DNA of 64,000 nt from Rubripirellula amarantea. Lineage in GTDB: Bacteria; Planctomycetota; Planctomycetia; Pirellulales; Pirellulaceae. Position numbers and translations under genes: made by a program. The notes under the pieces are model-generated. The model had not been told where the DNA came from, did no database searches, and saw only the letters and a list, made by a program, of their open reading frames with translations. Below are positions 1-10,832 of this stretch, piece after piece (the stretch's first letter is position 1; every line of letters starts with the position of its first letter). The stretch is from contig NZ_SJPI01000001.1 in assembly GCF_007859865.1 (NCBI RefSeq), forward strand, positions 1,364,001-1,428,000, written 5' to 3'.

Positions 1-2
1 TT

Positions 3-527
3 CGCCGGTGGACGCAACTCGGTGCACCATCGTCGGATTTATGGAAAGAGCTTGAGGGCGGTAAAACGATCCCTCAAGTCGATACTCCAATCGCCGCGGC
101 GGGATTCTTGCGTCGATCGGCTCAAGCAACCGGTGCTGTGCTAATGGTGAATTGGCATGACGCCAACCGGCGTGGCATGCGTCCCAACCGTTTGGTGTTC
201 CCGATCGCAAGAGATGACGCGGGGAATACCTTGTCCTCTCTTTTGGACGAATTCAGTCTGCAAGTACGTGCTGTCGACCAGAACCATTGGTGGCTCGGCA
301 GTCCAGCCACTTACGATCGCTTGCCGGTGATTGTTGGAAGCGAGCCAATGGCCACGGAAGCAGACGCCCGTCGATTTCAATTGCTGATGGATCAAATCAT
401 GCAAAACGCCGGACGTGATTCCTATCGAATCACGTTTGACCCCGAAAGCAAACGGTACTTGATGCTGGTTCCTCGCTACATCGCCCGACAACTTCCCAAA
501 GTTGGCGGAGCCGTTGCAGCGAACTAG
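3..527 (+). CDS. C-terminal part of an unknown protein (cut by window start)
   Basis: The reading frame is open from the left edge to a TAG stop, so the start lies outside the window. About 174 residues are visible. They include a stretch rich in Arg, Asn and hydrophobic residues (MVNWHDANRRGMRPNRLVF) and an alternation of strands and helices compatible with a soluble alpha/beta domain. I see no membrane segment, no cysteine motif and no recognised domain. The gene is convergent with the histidine kinase that ends 12 bases downstream. Function unknown. Confidence 0.7.
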   Translation, partial: RRWTQLGAPSSDLWKELEGGKTIPQVDTPIAAAGFLRRSAQATGAVLMVNWHDANRRGMRPNRLVFPIARDDAGNTLSSLLDEFSLQVRAVDQNHWWLGSPATYDRLPVIVGSEPMATEADARRFQLLMDQIMQNAGRDSYRITFDPESKRYLMLVPRYIARQLPKVGGAVAAN

Positions 528-538
528 CTTCGTTCTCT

Positions 539-1336
539 TCATGCGGCTGCTTGAGCCGAACCGGCGATCGGCAAACGAATGATAAAAGCCGTTCCCACGC
601 CCACGGTGCTCTCGACGCGAATGCGTCCTCGGTGCGAGTCAATCACCTCTTTGCAAGCGGCCAACCCTAATCCGGTTCCGCCTTTGCCCGATTCATCAGG
701 TCCGTCTTTGGTGCTGAAATACGGATCGAAAATCTTGGGTAATGATTCCCGTTCAATGCCGCTACCGGAATCGCGAACGGTCAACTCAACCATGTTGTCG
801 TCGTCACGGCAAGCACATAGGCGAATCAAGATCGTCCCGCCATGAGGCATCGCTTGGCGAGCATTGATCAGCAGATTTAGCAATACGCGTCCGATTTGGT
901 TGCCACTGGCGTGAACCTTTGGCGTAGTCTCGTCGATCTGCGTTTCGATGCTGATTCGATACTTTCGCATTTCTCGCTCAAGCAAGACAAGCGAGCTAGA
1001 AATGATCTCATTCAACTGAGTGGGCTCAAACGACTCGCTGCGATTCTTGGCTTGCGCCAGAATCGTATTGGTAATTTGTGCAGCTCGCTCGGATGCTTCA
1101 AGAATTTTCGTGAGAGCTTTATCGCGACTGGCATCATCCCGATTACGTAGCCCTAGCTTGGCGTAGTTGATCACGGTCATGAGCATGTTGTTAAACTCAT
1201 GGGTCGCGGTTCCAGTCAATTCGCCCAACGCAGCCATCGACTGCATCTTCTTCATCTCGTTCTTGAGGTACTGATTTTGAGCGACAAGGTCAGTGATCTC
1301 AGGCTGAGGCTTCGATTGCAATTCCATGTCGTCCAT
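539..1336 (-). CDS. Soluble sensor histidine kinase
   Basis: A 265-residue histidine kinase reduced to its transmitter. A short coiled-coil-like start (residues 12-38) leads into a HisKA dimerisation helix with phospho-acceptor His46 in the sequence THEFNN. A HATPase_c domain follows with an N box (LLNLLINARQAM), a G1 box (DSGSGI) and a G2 box (GTGLGL). There is no membrane segment, PAS domain or receiver, so the signal must reach it through a partner or its short N-terminus. THEFNN resembles the NtrB/ZraS-like group. No response regulator is adjacent, so it is an orphan kinase in this window. ATG start. Confidence 0.9.
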   Translation of the reverse strand: MDDMELQSKPQPEITDLVAQNQYLKNEMKKMQSMAALGELTGTATHEFNNMLMTVINYAKLGLRNRDDASRDKALTKILEASERAAQITNTILAQAKNRSESFEPTQLNEIISSSLVLLEREMRKYRISIETQIDETTPKVHASGNQIGRVLLNLLINARQAMPHGGTILIRLCACRDDDNMVELTVRDSGSGIERESLPKIFDPYFSTKDGPDESGKGGTGLGLAACKEVIDSHRGRIRVESTVGVGTAFIIRLPIAGSAQAAA

Positions 1337-1529
1337 ATCGATGAGAGATGCGTGCGGTTGCCAACGCGATAGGTGGCTAGGTTGATCTATCGGTTCGACC
1401 GCTTCATTTGCTATACACGGAAAGACTAGCGCAGCACAGCTTGAGGGTCCGTCATAGATTCACAAGCCGGTAAGACTTGCCAAACTTGGCGGATCAAGTG
1501 CCACTTTCCCGATCGCAGATAGCCTTGCC

Positions 1530-1835
1530 ATGAATGCCCCCCTTTCGCTCGGCCGTGTGAATTTCGACGACCATCAGCAAGACAATGTGGTCGAAAGATT
1601 GCGAAAACGTCTGCGCGAAGTCCGCCAAGACGGCTTTGATGTTCGGATCGAACGGTTGGAAGATGGAGCCGCCGGTTGGTGCCAAATCGGCGTGAAACGC
1701 ATGATCTTTTTGGATGTTTCCCAAACCGCACGTGAGCAACTCGCTCAGCTTGACGATGCCGTGGCAAACTATGCCGAATATGAAAAAGTATCGGCTGCCG
1801 CTGCAAATGATCAAGTCGCTCGCCCAGCGGCTTAA
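1530..1835 (+). CDS. Small conserved hypothetical protein
   Basis: A 101-residue soluble protein with an N-terminal basic helix (VVERLRKRLREVRQDG), a central beta-like segment containing GWCQIGVKRMIFLD, and a C-terminal helix (QLAQLDDAVANYAEYEKV). No membrane span or signal peptide. The central segment looks like a small-domain type I have seen in planctomycete genomes, but I cannot name a family. It stands alone, 193 bases from the divergent histidine kinase. I prefer it to the overlapping minus-strand frames because its composition and helix pattern are protein-like. Function unknown. Confidence 0.65.
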   Translation: MNAPLSLGRVNFDDHQQDNVVERLRKRLREVRQDGFDVRIERLEDGAAGWCQIGVKRMIFLDVSQTAREQLAQLDDAVANYAEYEKVSAAAANDQVARPAA

Positions 1836-2055
1836 TCTCTACTGACCAGCCCTAACAACCAGCCCCTCATGACCAGCTTCCACAGCCCAAGCTCACCGGC
1901 TTGAAGCGGCTAGCATCCGACTTGATCTGGCTAGCATTAGGTGTCTATGCCTTGACTGGTTCGTCAATCACAATGGGTCTTGTTGTATCGGTAAACTACC
2001 GAAGCTCGGCAAGCACCTTCAGACGTTAGGCATCATCGGTTTGTTTTCTCGAAAG

Positions 2056-3099
2056 ATGAAAATCACGGACGCGGCGAAGTTTTGTCACCGCTTCGCTACG
2101 GGCCACCGCGCAGGCGTTGATGTTGTCCGATTGCTGCAAAGCGAAACTTCGCATGGCTCATCGCGACAGCGTCGCGAGATGCAGGCTCTTGCCGATGGAG
2201 CGAGCCGAGGACATCAACTTCACGAATTAATGCAACAAGCCGAGCCGTACTACCCGGTTTTGCTGACGGCAATGACCGAAGTCGGTGAAGAAACGGGCAA
2301 GCTAGAGCGAGCATTGTTTGTTCTGGCCAAGCACTTTCAACACCGCGTGGACATGCGACGCAAGTTCATCCGCTCGATTTCGTGGCCCGTGTTTCAACTC
2401 TTCGCCGGCATCGCCGTACTGTCGCTGCTGATTTACATCATGGGCATTATGCGTGCTGCCGGTGGTGCGGAGATGACAGACATTCTTGGTCTGGGTTTGC
2501 GTGGTCCCGAAGGTGTACTGAAATTCTGGGGCTACCTCGTTCTGATATTTGGCTCGATCGGTTTGTTCATCGCTGCGTTCTTTCAAAATTGGTTTGGACT
2601 TCAAAACCTAGCGCCGCTGTTGTACATGATCCCCAAGATCGGACCTGCGATTCAAACCATCACGATCGCAAGGTTTTGTCACACGATGGCACTGGCATTG
2701 GATGCTGGACTGGATCCCATCCGTTCGATCGCGCTTTCGTGCAAGAGCACCGGTAGTTCTTACTACGCCAGCGGAATTGCAGATTCAGAGAAAGCGATCC
2801 GCCAAGGTTCAACGCTATCGGGAGCGTTGAATGCGATGAGTGTTTTCCCAGAAGACTTCATCGCACGGGTGGACATTTCCGAACACAGCGGTACCGATGC
2901 CGAAGCGATGCAGCACCTAGCGGCGGAGTACGACGAGCGTGCCGAAGACGCGGTCAAGTTCATGTCCATGTTGGCTACGATCTTGGTACGGATGCTTGTC
3001 GGCCTTGTTTTGATATTCTTTATCTTCCGCATCGCAATGACGTACATCAACGCCCTCAGCGGTGCAATGGAACCCATCAACCCCCGTCGCGGCCGATAG
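2056..3099 (+). CDS. Orphan GspF/PilC-like type II secretion inner-membrane protein
   Basis: Membrane protein of the T2SS F family, about 347 residues. It shows two homologous cytoplasmic helical repeats: residues about 5-105, with AKFCHRFATGHRAGVD and TEVGEETGKLERAL, and residues about 205-310, with ARFCHTMALALDAGLD and ISEHSGTDAEAM. Each is followed by membrane segments (near residues 117-140, 160-180 and 310-335). In type II secretion and type IV pili this protein is the inner-membrane platform that contacts the assembly ATPase. Here no ATPase, pseudopilin or secretin gene is nearby. A TTG 15 bases upstream could add five residues; I chose the first ATG. Confidence 0.85.
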   Translation: MKITDAAKFCHRFATGHRAGVDVVRLLQSETSHGSSRQRREMQALADGASRGHQLHELMQQAEPYYPVLLTAMTEVGEETGKLERALFVLAKHFQHRVDMRRKFIRSISWPVFQLFAGIAVLSLLIYIMGIMRAAGGAEMTDILGLGLRGPEGVLKFWGYLVLIFGSIGLFIAAFFQNWFGLQNLAPLLYMIPKIGPAIQTITIARFCHTMALALDAGLDPIRSIALSCKSTGSSYYASGIADSEKAIRQGSTLSGALNAMSVFPEDFIARVDISEHSGTDAEAMQHLAAEYDERAEDAVKFMSMLATILVRMLVGLVLIFFIFRIAMTYINALSGAMEPINPRRGR

Positions 3100-3243
3100 G
3101 CATTTGATGCGATGGTTCCAATGGCTCGACCAAGTCAGCACCATGCCATGCCTCGAAAGGTTACAACGATCGACTGCAGTATCGACTTATGGTTTTCCGT
3201 AGAGATCGCTATTGAACTCGCGTCGTTCTTGGAGAACTAGCAG

Positions 3244-4899
3244 ATGAGTTTCGTCGAAAGCAATCGACAACAGATTGTTGGAGCAACGTGGACGCAGGTG
3301 CTACGCCGTGAGAGCTTAATTTTTGCTGCGAGTGCTATCTTGCTCGCTCCTGTGATTCTGCTTTATGGGTCCCACTACTGGAACGCGTACCGCAGTGGCG
3401 TGCATCCGACAGGGTTCATTCAGTACGACATGCCGTACTACATGGCGAATGCTCGTCAGCACTTCGATGATGGAAAGTTTTCGCTGCTCTACAGCAATCC
3501 ATTTAGCCCGTTAAAAGAATCACCCAAGATCTATTTCCAGCCGATCACCCTGGTGACGGCAATCGTTCTGTATAGTTGCCAACCCGATCCAGGAACACTG
3601 TTTGTCGTAATGGGGGCGGTGTTCGGAATCGTTGCCGTGCGAATATCAATTTTGTTGTTCGATCAACTTTATGGGTTAGAAACGCTATCCAATAAACTGA
3701 CTCTGATTTGTTTTGTTTGGTCGGCGGGAACGTTTGCGGCGTGGGGTGCTCTCCGGTGCATGGTAAAGATGCCATGGAGTTTTGAAAGCGTCATGCACCC
3801 TGACCCATTTGATGGCTGGTGGTTTCTCAACTTGGGACGCAATTTTTGTTATCCCACGGAATCACTCTATCACGCGATGTCGCTCGGATGCGTCGTGCTG
3901 CTGATAAAGAAACGCTTCGTCCTTGCCATGGTTTGCCTAGCGGTGCTGGCGGCAAGCCATCCGTTTACGGGCACGCAGTTCATCCTGATCGTTGCTACTT
4001 GGATGTCGATTGAGTGTCTTTATGTTCGCAATCCCGAAGTTCCCTTGAAGGCATTAGTGACCACCGTCCTGATCGCCACGTTGCATTTCGCGTACTACCT
4101 TCTCTACCTTCCTAGTCATCAAGAGCACGTTGAACTAGTGAGCCAATGGACTTTGGATTGGTCGATGAAAGCGAACGTGATGGTTCCCGCCTACGGTATC
4201 GTCGCGGCTCTTGCCCTCTGGCGTGCGCGCACTCCCGAATTGACACGACGAATGTTATCGAAGGACTTCAATCGTTTGCTTCTGGTATTTTTCTTCGTTT
4301 CTTTCCTGCTAGCCAACCACGAATTTGCAATCACGCCCCATCAACCACTTCACTTTACGCGTGGCTACATCTGGGTTCCATTGTTTTTGTTAGGGGCGCC
4401 TACGCTCATCGCTATCTTTGACCGGCTAATTTCAATGCGGCGACTCGGTCCACTATTGGTCGGTTCTTTGATGATCGTTATGGTCTTAGACAACGCGGTG
4501 TGGTTCGCATGGCAAATGCGTTCGCAAACCGGATTCCAGCTTGAGCCGGATGAGCGAACTGCTTTGGAGTACCTAAGCACGCTTCCCGAGAATCGCCAGA
4601 TCGTGTCCGACTCGCATAGGATTGGATACTTTGCCACTGTCTATACGGAACATCTTGCGTGGCATTCGCACGCGTCCAATACCCCGCAGCGATATCGCCG
4701 AGTCCAAGAGGCGTCTGCATATCTCGCGCATGACACGGTTCCCGCGCAGATGGATCAGGGTAATGCGGTCATCGTATTGTCAAAGTCAAATGATCGCTTC
4801 AACGAGATCAGGGATCTTCATAGAACCGCAGCATGGCCATCGCCTCGCTATGAGAATCCTTCGTTTCTCGTCATCGCGTTAGACGACGAACCGCGATAG
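3244..4899 (+). CDS. Multi-spanning membrane protein, GT-C glycosyltransferase-like
   Basis: A 551-residue integral membrane protein with about ten hydrophobic segments and a soluble C-terminal domain from roughly residue 425. The first extracytoplasmic loop has acidic and aromatic residues (YDMPYYMANARQHFDDG) in the position where GT-C enzymes carry their catalytic Asp, and a conserved-looking FQPIT segment follows. This layout fits lipid-linked-sugar-dependent glycosyltransferases, which act on the periplasmic side, but no family signature proves it. A purine-rich GGAG lies about 10 bases before the ATG. It is convergent with the DUF1501 gene. A polytopic protein of another kind is possible. 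Confidence 0.7.
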   Translation: MSFVESNRQQIVGATWTQVLRRESLIFAASAILLAPVILLYGSHYWNAYRSGVHPTGFIQYDMPYYMANARQHFDDGKFSLLYSNPFSPLKESPKIYFQPITLVTAIVLYSCQPDPGTLFVVMGAVFGIVAVRISILLFDQLYGLETLSNKLTLICFVWSAGTFAAWGALRCMVKMPWSFESVMHPDPFDGWWFLNLGRNFCYPTESLYHAMSLGCVVLLIKKRFVLAMVCLAVLAASHPFTGTQFILIVATWMSIECLYVRNPEVPLKALVTTVLIATLHFAYYLLYLPSHQEHVELVSQWTLDWSMKANVMVPAYGIVAALALWRARTPELTRRMLSKDFNRLLLVFFFVSFLLANHEFAITPHQPLHFTRGYIWVPLFLLGAPTLIAIFDRLISMRRLGPLLVGSLMIVMVLDNAVWFAWQMRSQTGFQLEPDERTALEYLSTLPENRQIVSDSHRIGYFATVYTEHLAWHSHASNTPQRYRRVQEASAYLAHDTVPAQMDQGNAVIVLSKSNDRFNEIRDLHRTAAWPSPRYENPSFLVIALDDEPR

Positions 4900-4924
4900 C
4901 AACTTCGGGTCGATGATTTCGTTC

Positions 4925-6304
<1,380 letters not shown>

Positions 6305-6309
6305 AGTTC

Positions 6310-8940
6310 TCAATCCAGATAACGAAATTCAGCGGACGCAAACAAACTTTGGCAAAGAGTCGACAACGCAGCGACTCCCAACTGGCGTTGATTGAAATTG
6401 TTCTTTTGACCAGTCATCGATTTCACCAATGAAATCGCAGCCACTCTTTCGGTGCTGCTTGGTTGTCTTCCATAGATGTGCTCAAACGCCAACTTGATCT
6501 GATCGATGGACCTTGAACTTTGCTTCGCGATGCGTTGCGCGGTCGCATCGCTTTGCTGAATCACGAAGGGGTTGTTCATGAAGTAGAGAGCCTGATTGGC
6601 TGTATTGGACGATTCTCGATTCCCAATGACCGTGTTCGGATCCGCAAAATCGAACACTTCCAATGAACGAGGGACTTCGTCGCGAACAACGGGCAAATAA
6701 ACACTCCGATAGGTCGCCGTGGTCATGTCCAAGCGGTCTCGTTCACGCTCAATCGCCTCTTCCAAGAATTGACGAGGGTTGGGACGTCCCATCGCTTGCC
6801 TCGGACCCGAGAAGGGACGACGCGTTCGCACACGTTGCTGTTTCATCGCATCCTCTATTTGTTCTCGTATGCGATCACGGTCGATTCCAAACGTTCCGTC
6901 GCGGACGGCAACGTATCCCGCTTTGGCAACCTCACTGCCGCGTGGACGCTCAAGCTGTAGATCGCTGCTAATCAGTAGCATCGCATCTCGAATCGCTTCG
7001 GCGTCCAAACGTCTCGGTTCCATTCGCCAAAGCAATCGGTTTTCGGGATCGGCCTCAAAGTGCTGCTGATCAAACTCGGAACTCATTCGATAAGTGCGAG
7101 AGGTCACGATGGTTTGAATAAGTGTCTTGACCGACCAACCGGACTCGATAAATCCAACGGTTAAGTGATCCAGTAGTTCCGGATGGCTGGGACGATCGCC
7201 TGTTGAGCCGAAATCTTCTAGTGACGATACCAACCCACGGCCGAACAGATGCTTCCAAACTCGATTGACCATCACGCGGGCGGTTAGCGTATTGGCATCG
7301 CTACCGATCCATTGAGCAAGTTGCAATCGACCGCTCTGATCCACGGGAATATCAACGCCATCTCGGTTTAGGACTTGGGGAACACCGCGAGGGATAACCG
7401 GGCCGGGGGCATCAATTTCGCCGCGAACCAATACTCTTACGTCGCGAGGTTGATCGGGCTCCTGAACGCCCATGCAATACGATTTTGGCTGGCCGTTTTC
7501 GTCGACCACTGAGTACTTTGCCGAAAGCTGAGCGATCTCGTTGGTCAATCGCAAACGCTCGCGAATCGAGTTGCCTCCACTTCGGGGGCCTAGTTGAGAG
7601 AGTTCACGTCGCTTTTCGACGATCCGGTCACGTAACTGTTTCAATTCTTGAGCCGAATACGATGCGTCGTACGGATTCGGGTCGTCAACCGGCAGCAATA
7701 GCAATGAACTTGTTCGCCGTGACTGAGCTGTTTTGGCTTCACCGAATTCTGAAGGTGGGTTTCCAAAGTACGTCTTCATGCCCGCGAAGATACCGGCCAA
7801 CGCGTAATAGTCGCTTTGCGGAATCGGATCGAACTTGTGATCGTGACAACGGGCGCAGGCAACGGATTGACCGAGAAAAACTCGGGTGGTCACATCAATT
7901 TGTTCGTCCACTAAGTCTGCTGCAAACTGCACAGGGTTCTGCTCATTGACGGCCTTTGCCCCTACGGCCAAGAACGTTGTCGCTATTAACTGCTCGGACC
8001 ATTGCTGGTCTGACTTTGCCGGCATCAGGTCACCGGCGATTTGTTCTTGAGTGAATTGGTCGAACGGTTTGTCATCGTTGAACGAATCAATCACGTAGTC
8101 ACGATACCGCCATGCGTGCGGGTACGTCATGTTAACACCGCGGCCGGTGGATTCAGCGTATCGAGCTACATCAAGCCAATGCCGCCCCCACCGCTCACCG
8201 TATTGATCTGACCCTAGTAGTTCACTGGTCATCGACGCGATAGCTGACTCGGGACTTTCTTGCCAACGATTTTCAAAGCTTGACCGCTGTTCCGATGTTG
8301 GCGGGAGTCCGATCAAATCGAACGTTAGGCGTCGCAGCACCGATTGAGCATCCGCATCAACAGCAGGAGTCAAAGCCTTACTTTCTAGCTTCGCGAGCAC
8401 AAACTGATCGATCGCATTGGTGGGCCACTCGTCGTGGTTGACGCGAGGTGGCTGATGATCGTGCGCCGGTTGGTAGGCCCAAAATTCTGCCTTGGCAGTT
8501 TCGATGTCTGCCGAAGTGATTGACGATTGCACTTCTACGATCTCGGTTTCGCGAGGATCGGGAGCCCCCATTTCGATCCAGCGACGAAAGTCTTCAATCA
8601 CCGTATCCGAAAGCCTGCCGCGAGGTGGCATCTCGGAAGATTGGTGCGTGATGGCGAGCCACAGTTGACTCTCGTCCAAATCGCCCGGCACAATCGCTGC
8701 ACCGCTATCCCCACCGATAATCGTCAACTGCTGGGTGTCTAGCCGCAGACCGCCCCGAGCATTCCCAGTCTGATTTGAATGACAGGAATAGCACTCTTTG
8801 ATGAGCACCGGTCGAATGTTGGATTCGAAAAACGCATTCCCTTCCGCACTGTCCTCTTGCCCCCAGGTCACGGAACCGAGAACGACCGTCAGCAACGCTG
8901 TCAGAGCGAATCTATGACGAAATCGCCGTGGGTTATTCAT
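6310..8940 (-). CDS. Planctomycete cytochrome C / DUF1549 / DUF1553 protein
   Basis: An 876-residue secreted protein. Residues 1-28 form a signal peptide. A planctomycete-type cytochrome C domain follows with the heme motif C50-Y-S-C53-H54. DUF1549 covers about residues 155-370 (WPTNAIDQFVLAKL, LTFDLIGLPPT, RWGRHWLDVARYAEST, ACARCHDHKFDPI), and DUF1553 covers about 545-870 (LTARVMVNRVWKHLFGRGLV, FMNNPFV). The second CARCH motif is a potential additional heme site. In planctomycetes this architecture almost always pairs with DUF1501, as here. A role in periplasmic oxidation of polysaccharide-derived compounds is often supposed but unproven. Confidence 0.93.
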   Translation of the reverse strand: MNNPRRFRHRFALTALLTVVLGSVTWGQEDSAEGNAFFESNIRPVLIKECYSCHSNQTGNARGGLRLDTQQLTIIGGDSGAAIVPGDLDESQLWLAITHQSSEMPPRGRLSDTVIEDFRRWIEMGAPDPRETEIVEVQSSITSADIETAKAEFWAYQPAHDHQPPRVNHDEWPTNAIDQFVLAKLESKALTPAVDADAQSVLRRLTFDLIGLPPTSEQRSSFENRWQESPESAIASMTSELLGSDQYGERWGRHWLDVARYAESTGRGVNMTYPHAWRYRDYVIDSFNDDKPFDQFTQEQIAGDLMPAKSDQQWSEQLIATTFLAVGAKAVNEQNPVQFAADLVDEQIDVTTRVFLGQSVACARCHDHKFDPIPQSDYYALAGIFAGMKTYFGNPPSEFGEAKTAQSRRTSSLLLLPVDDPNPYDASYSAQELKQLRDRIVEKRRELSQLGPRSGGNSIRERLRLTNEIAQLSAKYSVVDENGQPKSYCMGVQEPDQPRDVRVLVRGEIDAPGPVIPRGVPQVLNRDGVDIPVDQSGRLQLAQWIGSDANTLTARVMVNRVWKHLFGRGLVSSLEDFGSTGDRPSHPELLDHLTVGFIESGWSVKTLIQTIVTSRTYRMSSEFDQQHFEADPENRLLWRMEPRRLDAEAIRDAMLLISSDLQLERPRGSEVAKAGYVAVRDGTFGIDRDRIREQIEDAMKQQRVRTRRPFSGPRQAMGRPNPRQFLEEAIERERDRLDMTTATYRSVYLPVVRDEVPRSLEVFDFADPNTVIGNRESSNTANQALYFMNNPFVIQQSDATAQRIAKQSSRSIDQIKLAFEHIYGRQPSSTERVAAISLVKSMTGQKNNFNQRQLGVAALSTLCQSLFASAEFRYLD

Positions 8941-9075
8941 TTACTGGGTTCCTTAAAACGACAGACGATTGGCTAGTTGCTCGCGGTGAGTGCTTGGTTT
9001 ATCTAAGCTCAATAACCAGCGAAACTGCATTAAGTTTCGTATTTCCCGCCAATTTCCTCTCTCCCGGTGCATTTG

Positions 9076-10119
9076 ATGCCAAGAATTCTTAGTTTACCTC
9101 TGCTGGTGGGCCTCTGTTTTGGAATGGCCCTCAGTCTTCACGCGGACGATCTGCCCGAAGCTAATCCAGTCCCCCTCATCTTTGACACCGACATTGGAAA
9201 CGATGTTGATGATGTGTTAGCGCTGGGGATGATCCACGCTTTGCAGAGCCGTGGCGAATGCGAGTTGCTTGCGGTCACGATCACGAAGGACCATAAAGAC
9301 GCGGCCGCGTTCACCGATGCTGTAAATACCTTCTACGGACGCGGTGATATTCCAATTGGGGTGTGTCGCAGTGGTGTCACCAACCACCAGGGCAAGTTCA
9401 ATGGGCTAGCGCACCAACAAGATGCGGATGCCTTGCGTTACCCTCACGATCTTCGTAGTGGCGATGATGCACCTGACGCCGTGCTGCTTCTTCGTCAGAC
9501 GCTTGCCAAGGCTGAAGACCATTCCGTTGTGATCGCCCAAGTGGGATTCTCAACGAACTTGGTGAACTTGCTTGATTCCAAAGCCGACGAGATCAGCGAC
9601 TTAGACGGGATCGCGTTGGTCAATCAGAAGGTGCGTTTACTCTCAATCATGGCTGGTGCGTTCACCAAAATTCCTCAGGATGGCAAGTTGGTCGAACACC
9701 GTGAATACAACGTGGTCAAAGATATTCCTGCTTCCAAGAAATTGGTTACGGACTGGCCAACCGAAATCATTTGGAGCGGTTTTGAAATTGGGATCGCGGT
9801 CCCCTATCCTCACCAAAGCATTGAACAAGATTATCGCTACGTGGAACATCATCCATTGGCCGAAGCCTACATCGCGTACAATCCGCCGCCCCATGATCGC
9901 CCGACATGGGATCTGACCAGCGTACTTCATGCGGTGCGTCCCAACCGTGATTACTTCGGACTCTCGCCGCGCGGAACGGTTACCGTTGCCGACGACGGGC
10001 TTACCGTTTTTGCCCAAAGCGAGTCAGGTAAGCACCGCTACCTCAAACTCACTGACGAACAGAAGGCCCGCGTTATAGAAACTCAGGTGGTCCTTGCCAG
10101 CGAACCGCCTCACAACTAA
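9076..10119 (+). CDS. Secreted inosine-uridine-type nucleoside hydrolase-like protein
   Basis: About 347 residues. A signal peptide of about 24 residues ends near LHADD. The mature protein begins with the family's calcium-binding motif DTDIGNDVDDVLAL (DxDxxxDD), diagnostic of the IU-nucleoside hydrolase fold. Enzymes of this family cleave the N-glycosidic bond of ribonucleosides. Typical substrate-loop residues are less clear, and planctomycete secreted members may act on other ribosides. The ATG at 9076 gives a clean signal peptide; a GTG nine bases earlier is possible. The stop overlaps by four bases the end of the convergent methyltransferase gene. A second, divergent paralogue lies at 61914. 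Confidence 0.88.
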   Translation: MPRILSLPLLVGLCFGMALSLHADDLPEANPVPLIFDTDIGNDVDDVLALGMIHALQSRGECELLAVTITKDHKDAAAFTDAVNTFYGRGDIPIGVCRSGVTNHQGKFNGLAHQQDADALRYPHDLRSGDDAPDAVLLLRQTLAKAEDHSVVIAQVGFSTNLVNLLDSKADEISDLDGIALVNQKVRLLSIMAGAFTKIPQDGKLVEHREYNVVKDIPASKKLVTDWPTEIIWSGFEIGIAVPYPHQSIEQDYRYVEHHPLAEAYIAYNPPPHDRPTWDLTSVLHAVRPNRDYFGLSPRGTVTVADDGLTVFAQSESGKHRYLKLTDEQKARVIETQVVLASEPPHN

Positions 10120-10832
10120 GAGCCGGTTTGGTTGCACTTCCAAACTGCAAGAATGCTTTTTCCGACTTGGCGAAAAAGCAACGGGTCGACCCACTTCGAA
10201 GTACGAACAAGAACACGATCCCAAAACAGGATCTGCTTTTTCGTAGGGTGCGACTGAGACAAGAATATGCGATTGGCCGCCGAAGCGAGCATTCCGACGC
10301 TATCAAGATAGATCATCTGATGCTCGTCAATGCTTGCTGGGGCGACCGCTCGCAAGGATTGCTTGGTGTAGCGACGAAAATGCCCCAGGGCTTTATCGAA
10401 TGGTGAGTACAGCCAAGGGTGAGCTGGTGACATCACCACCAAATAGCCACCAGGATTTAAATGACGAGCCGCTAGTCTGAGCTCTTCAGCGTCTTGCTCG
10501 ATGTGTTCCAGGACGTCGATGTACAGGATCGTGTCAAACTTCTTTTGATCAGTCAGTGATTCCAAAGTCCCCAGTTCGACTTCGACATCCAGTTCAGACC
10601 CCCGTAGCTGATCCGCAAGCACAGGATCCGGTTCCAAGCACGTCCACCGTCGCCGAGATTGGTTGTGGAAGACTCGCGTTGTCCCGCCAATGCCAGCTCC
10701 CACCTCAAGTACGTGGTCACCAAGATACGGTTCGATTTGCCGGCGCAGCGTTTCCTTCCAGTGAATCGCATGCTGAAAGAGTTCGAGTTCTTCACCACAA
10801 TATTCGTAGGGCGGTTGTTCAACGTCCGTCAT
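10116..10832 (-). CDS. Class I SAM-dependent methyltransferase
   Basis: A 238-residue soluble methyltransferase. The SAM-binding motif I is VLEVGAGIGGTT (about residues 40-51), the acidic motif II is CLEPDP, and motif IV is ILYIDVLEHIEQD, followed by HLNPGGYLVVMSPAHPWLY. This last pattern is frequent in methyltransferases encoded with polyprenyl-phosphate glycosyltransferases. Its start overlaps the end of the upstream GT2 gene by 14 bases, so translation is probably coupled and the two act in one pathway, likely modification of a lipid-linked sugar or surface glycan. The substrate cannot be read from the sequence. Confidence 0.88.
   Translation of the reverse strand: MTDVEQPPYEYCGEELELFQHAIHWKETLRRQIEPYLGDHVLEVGAGIGGTTRVFHNQSRRRWTCLEPDPVLADQLRGSELDVEVELGTLESLTDQKKFDTILYIDVLEHIEQDAEELRLAARHLNPGGYLVVMSPAHPWLYSPFDKALGHFRRYTKQSLRAVAPASIDEHQMIYLDSVGMLASAANRIFLSQSHPTKKQILFWDRVLVRTSKWVDPLLFRQVGKSILAVWKCNQTGS

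Noticed and set aside
1426-1806. Minus-strand frames opposite the 101-residue protein
   Set aside because: They have unusual His/Arg/Cys content and no motif, and the plus-strand protein is more convincing.
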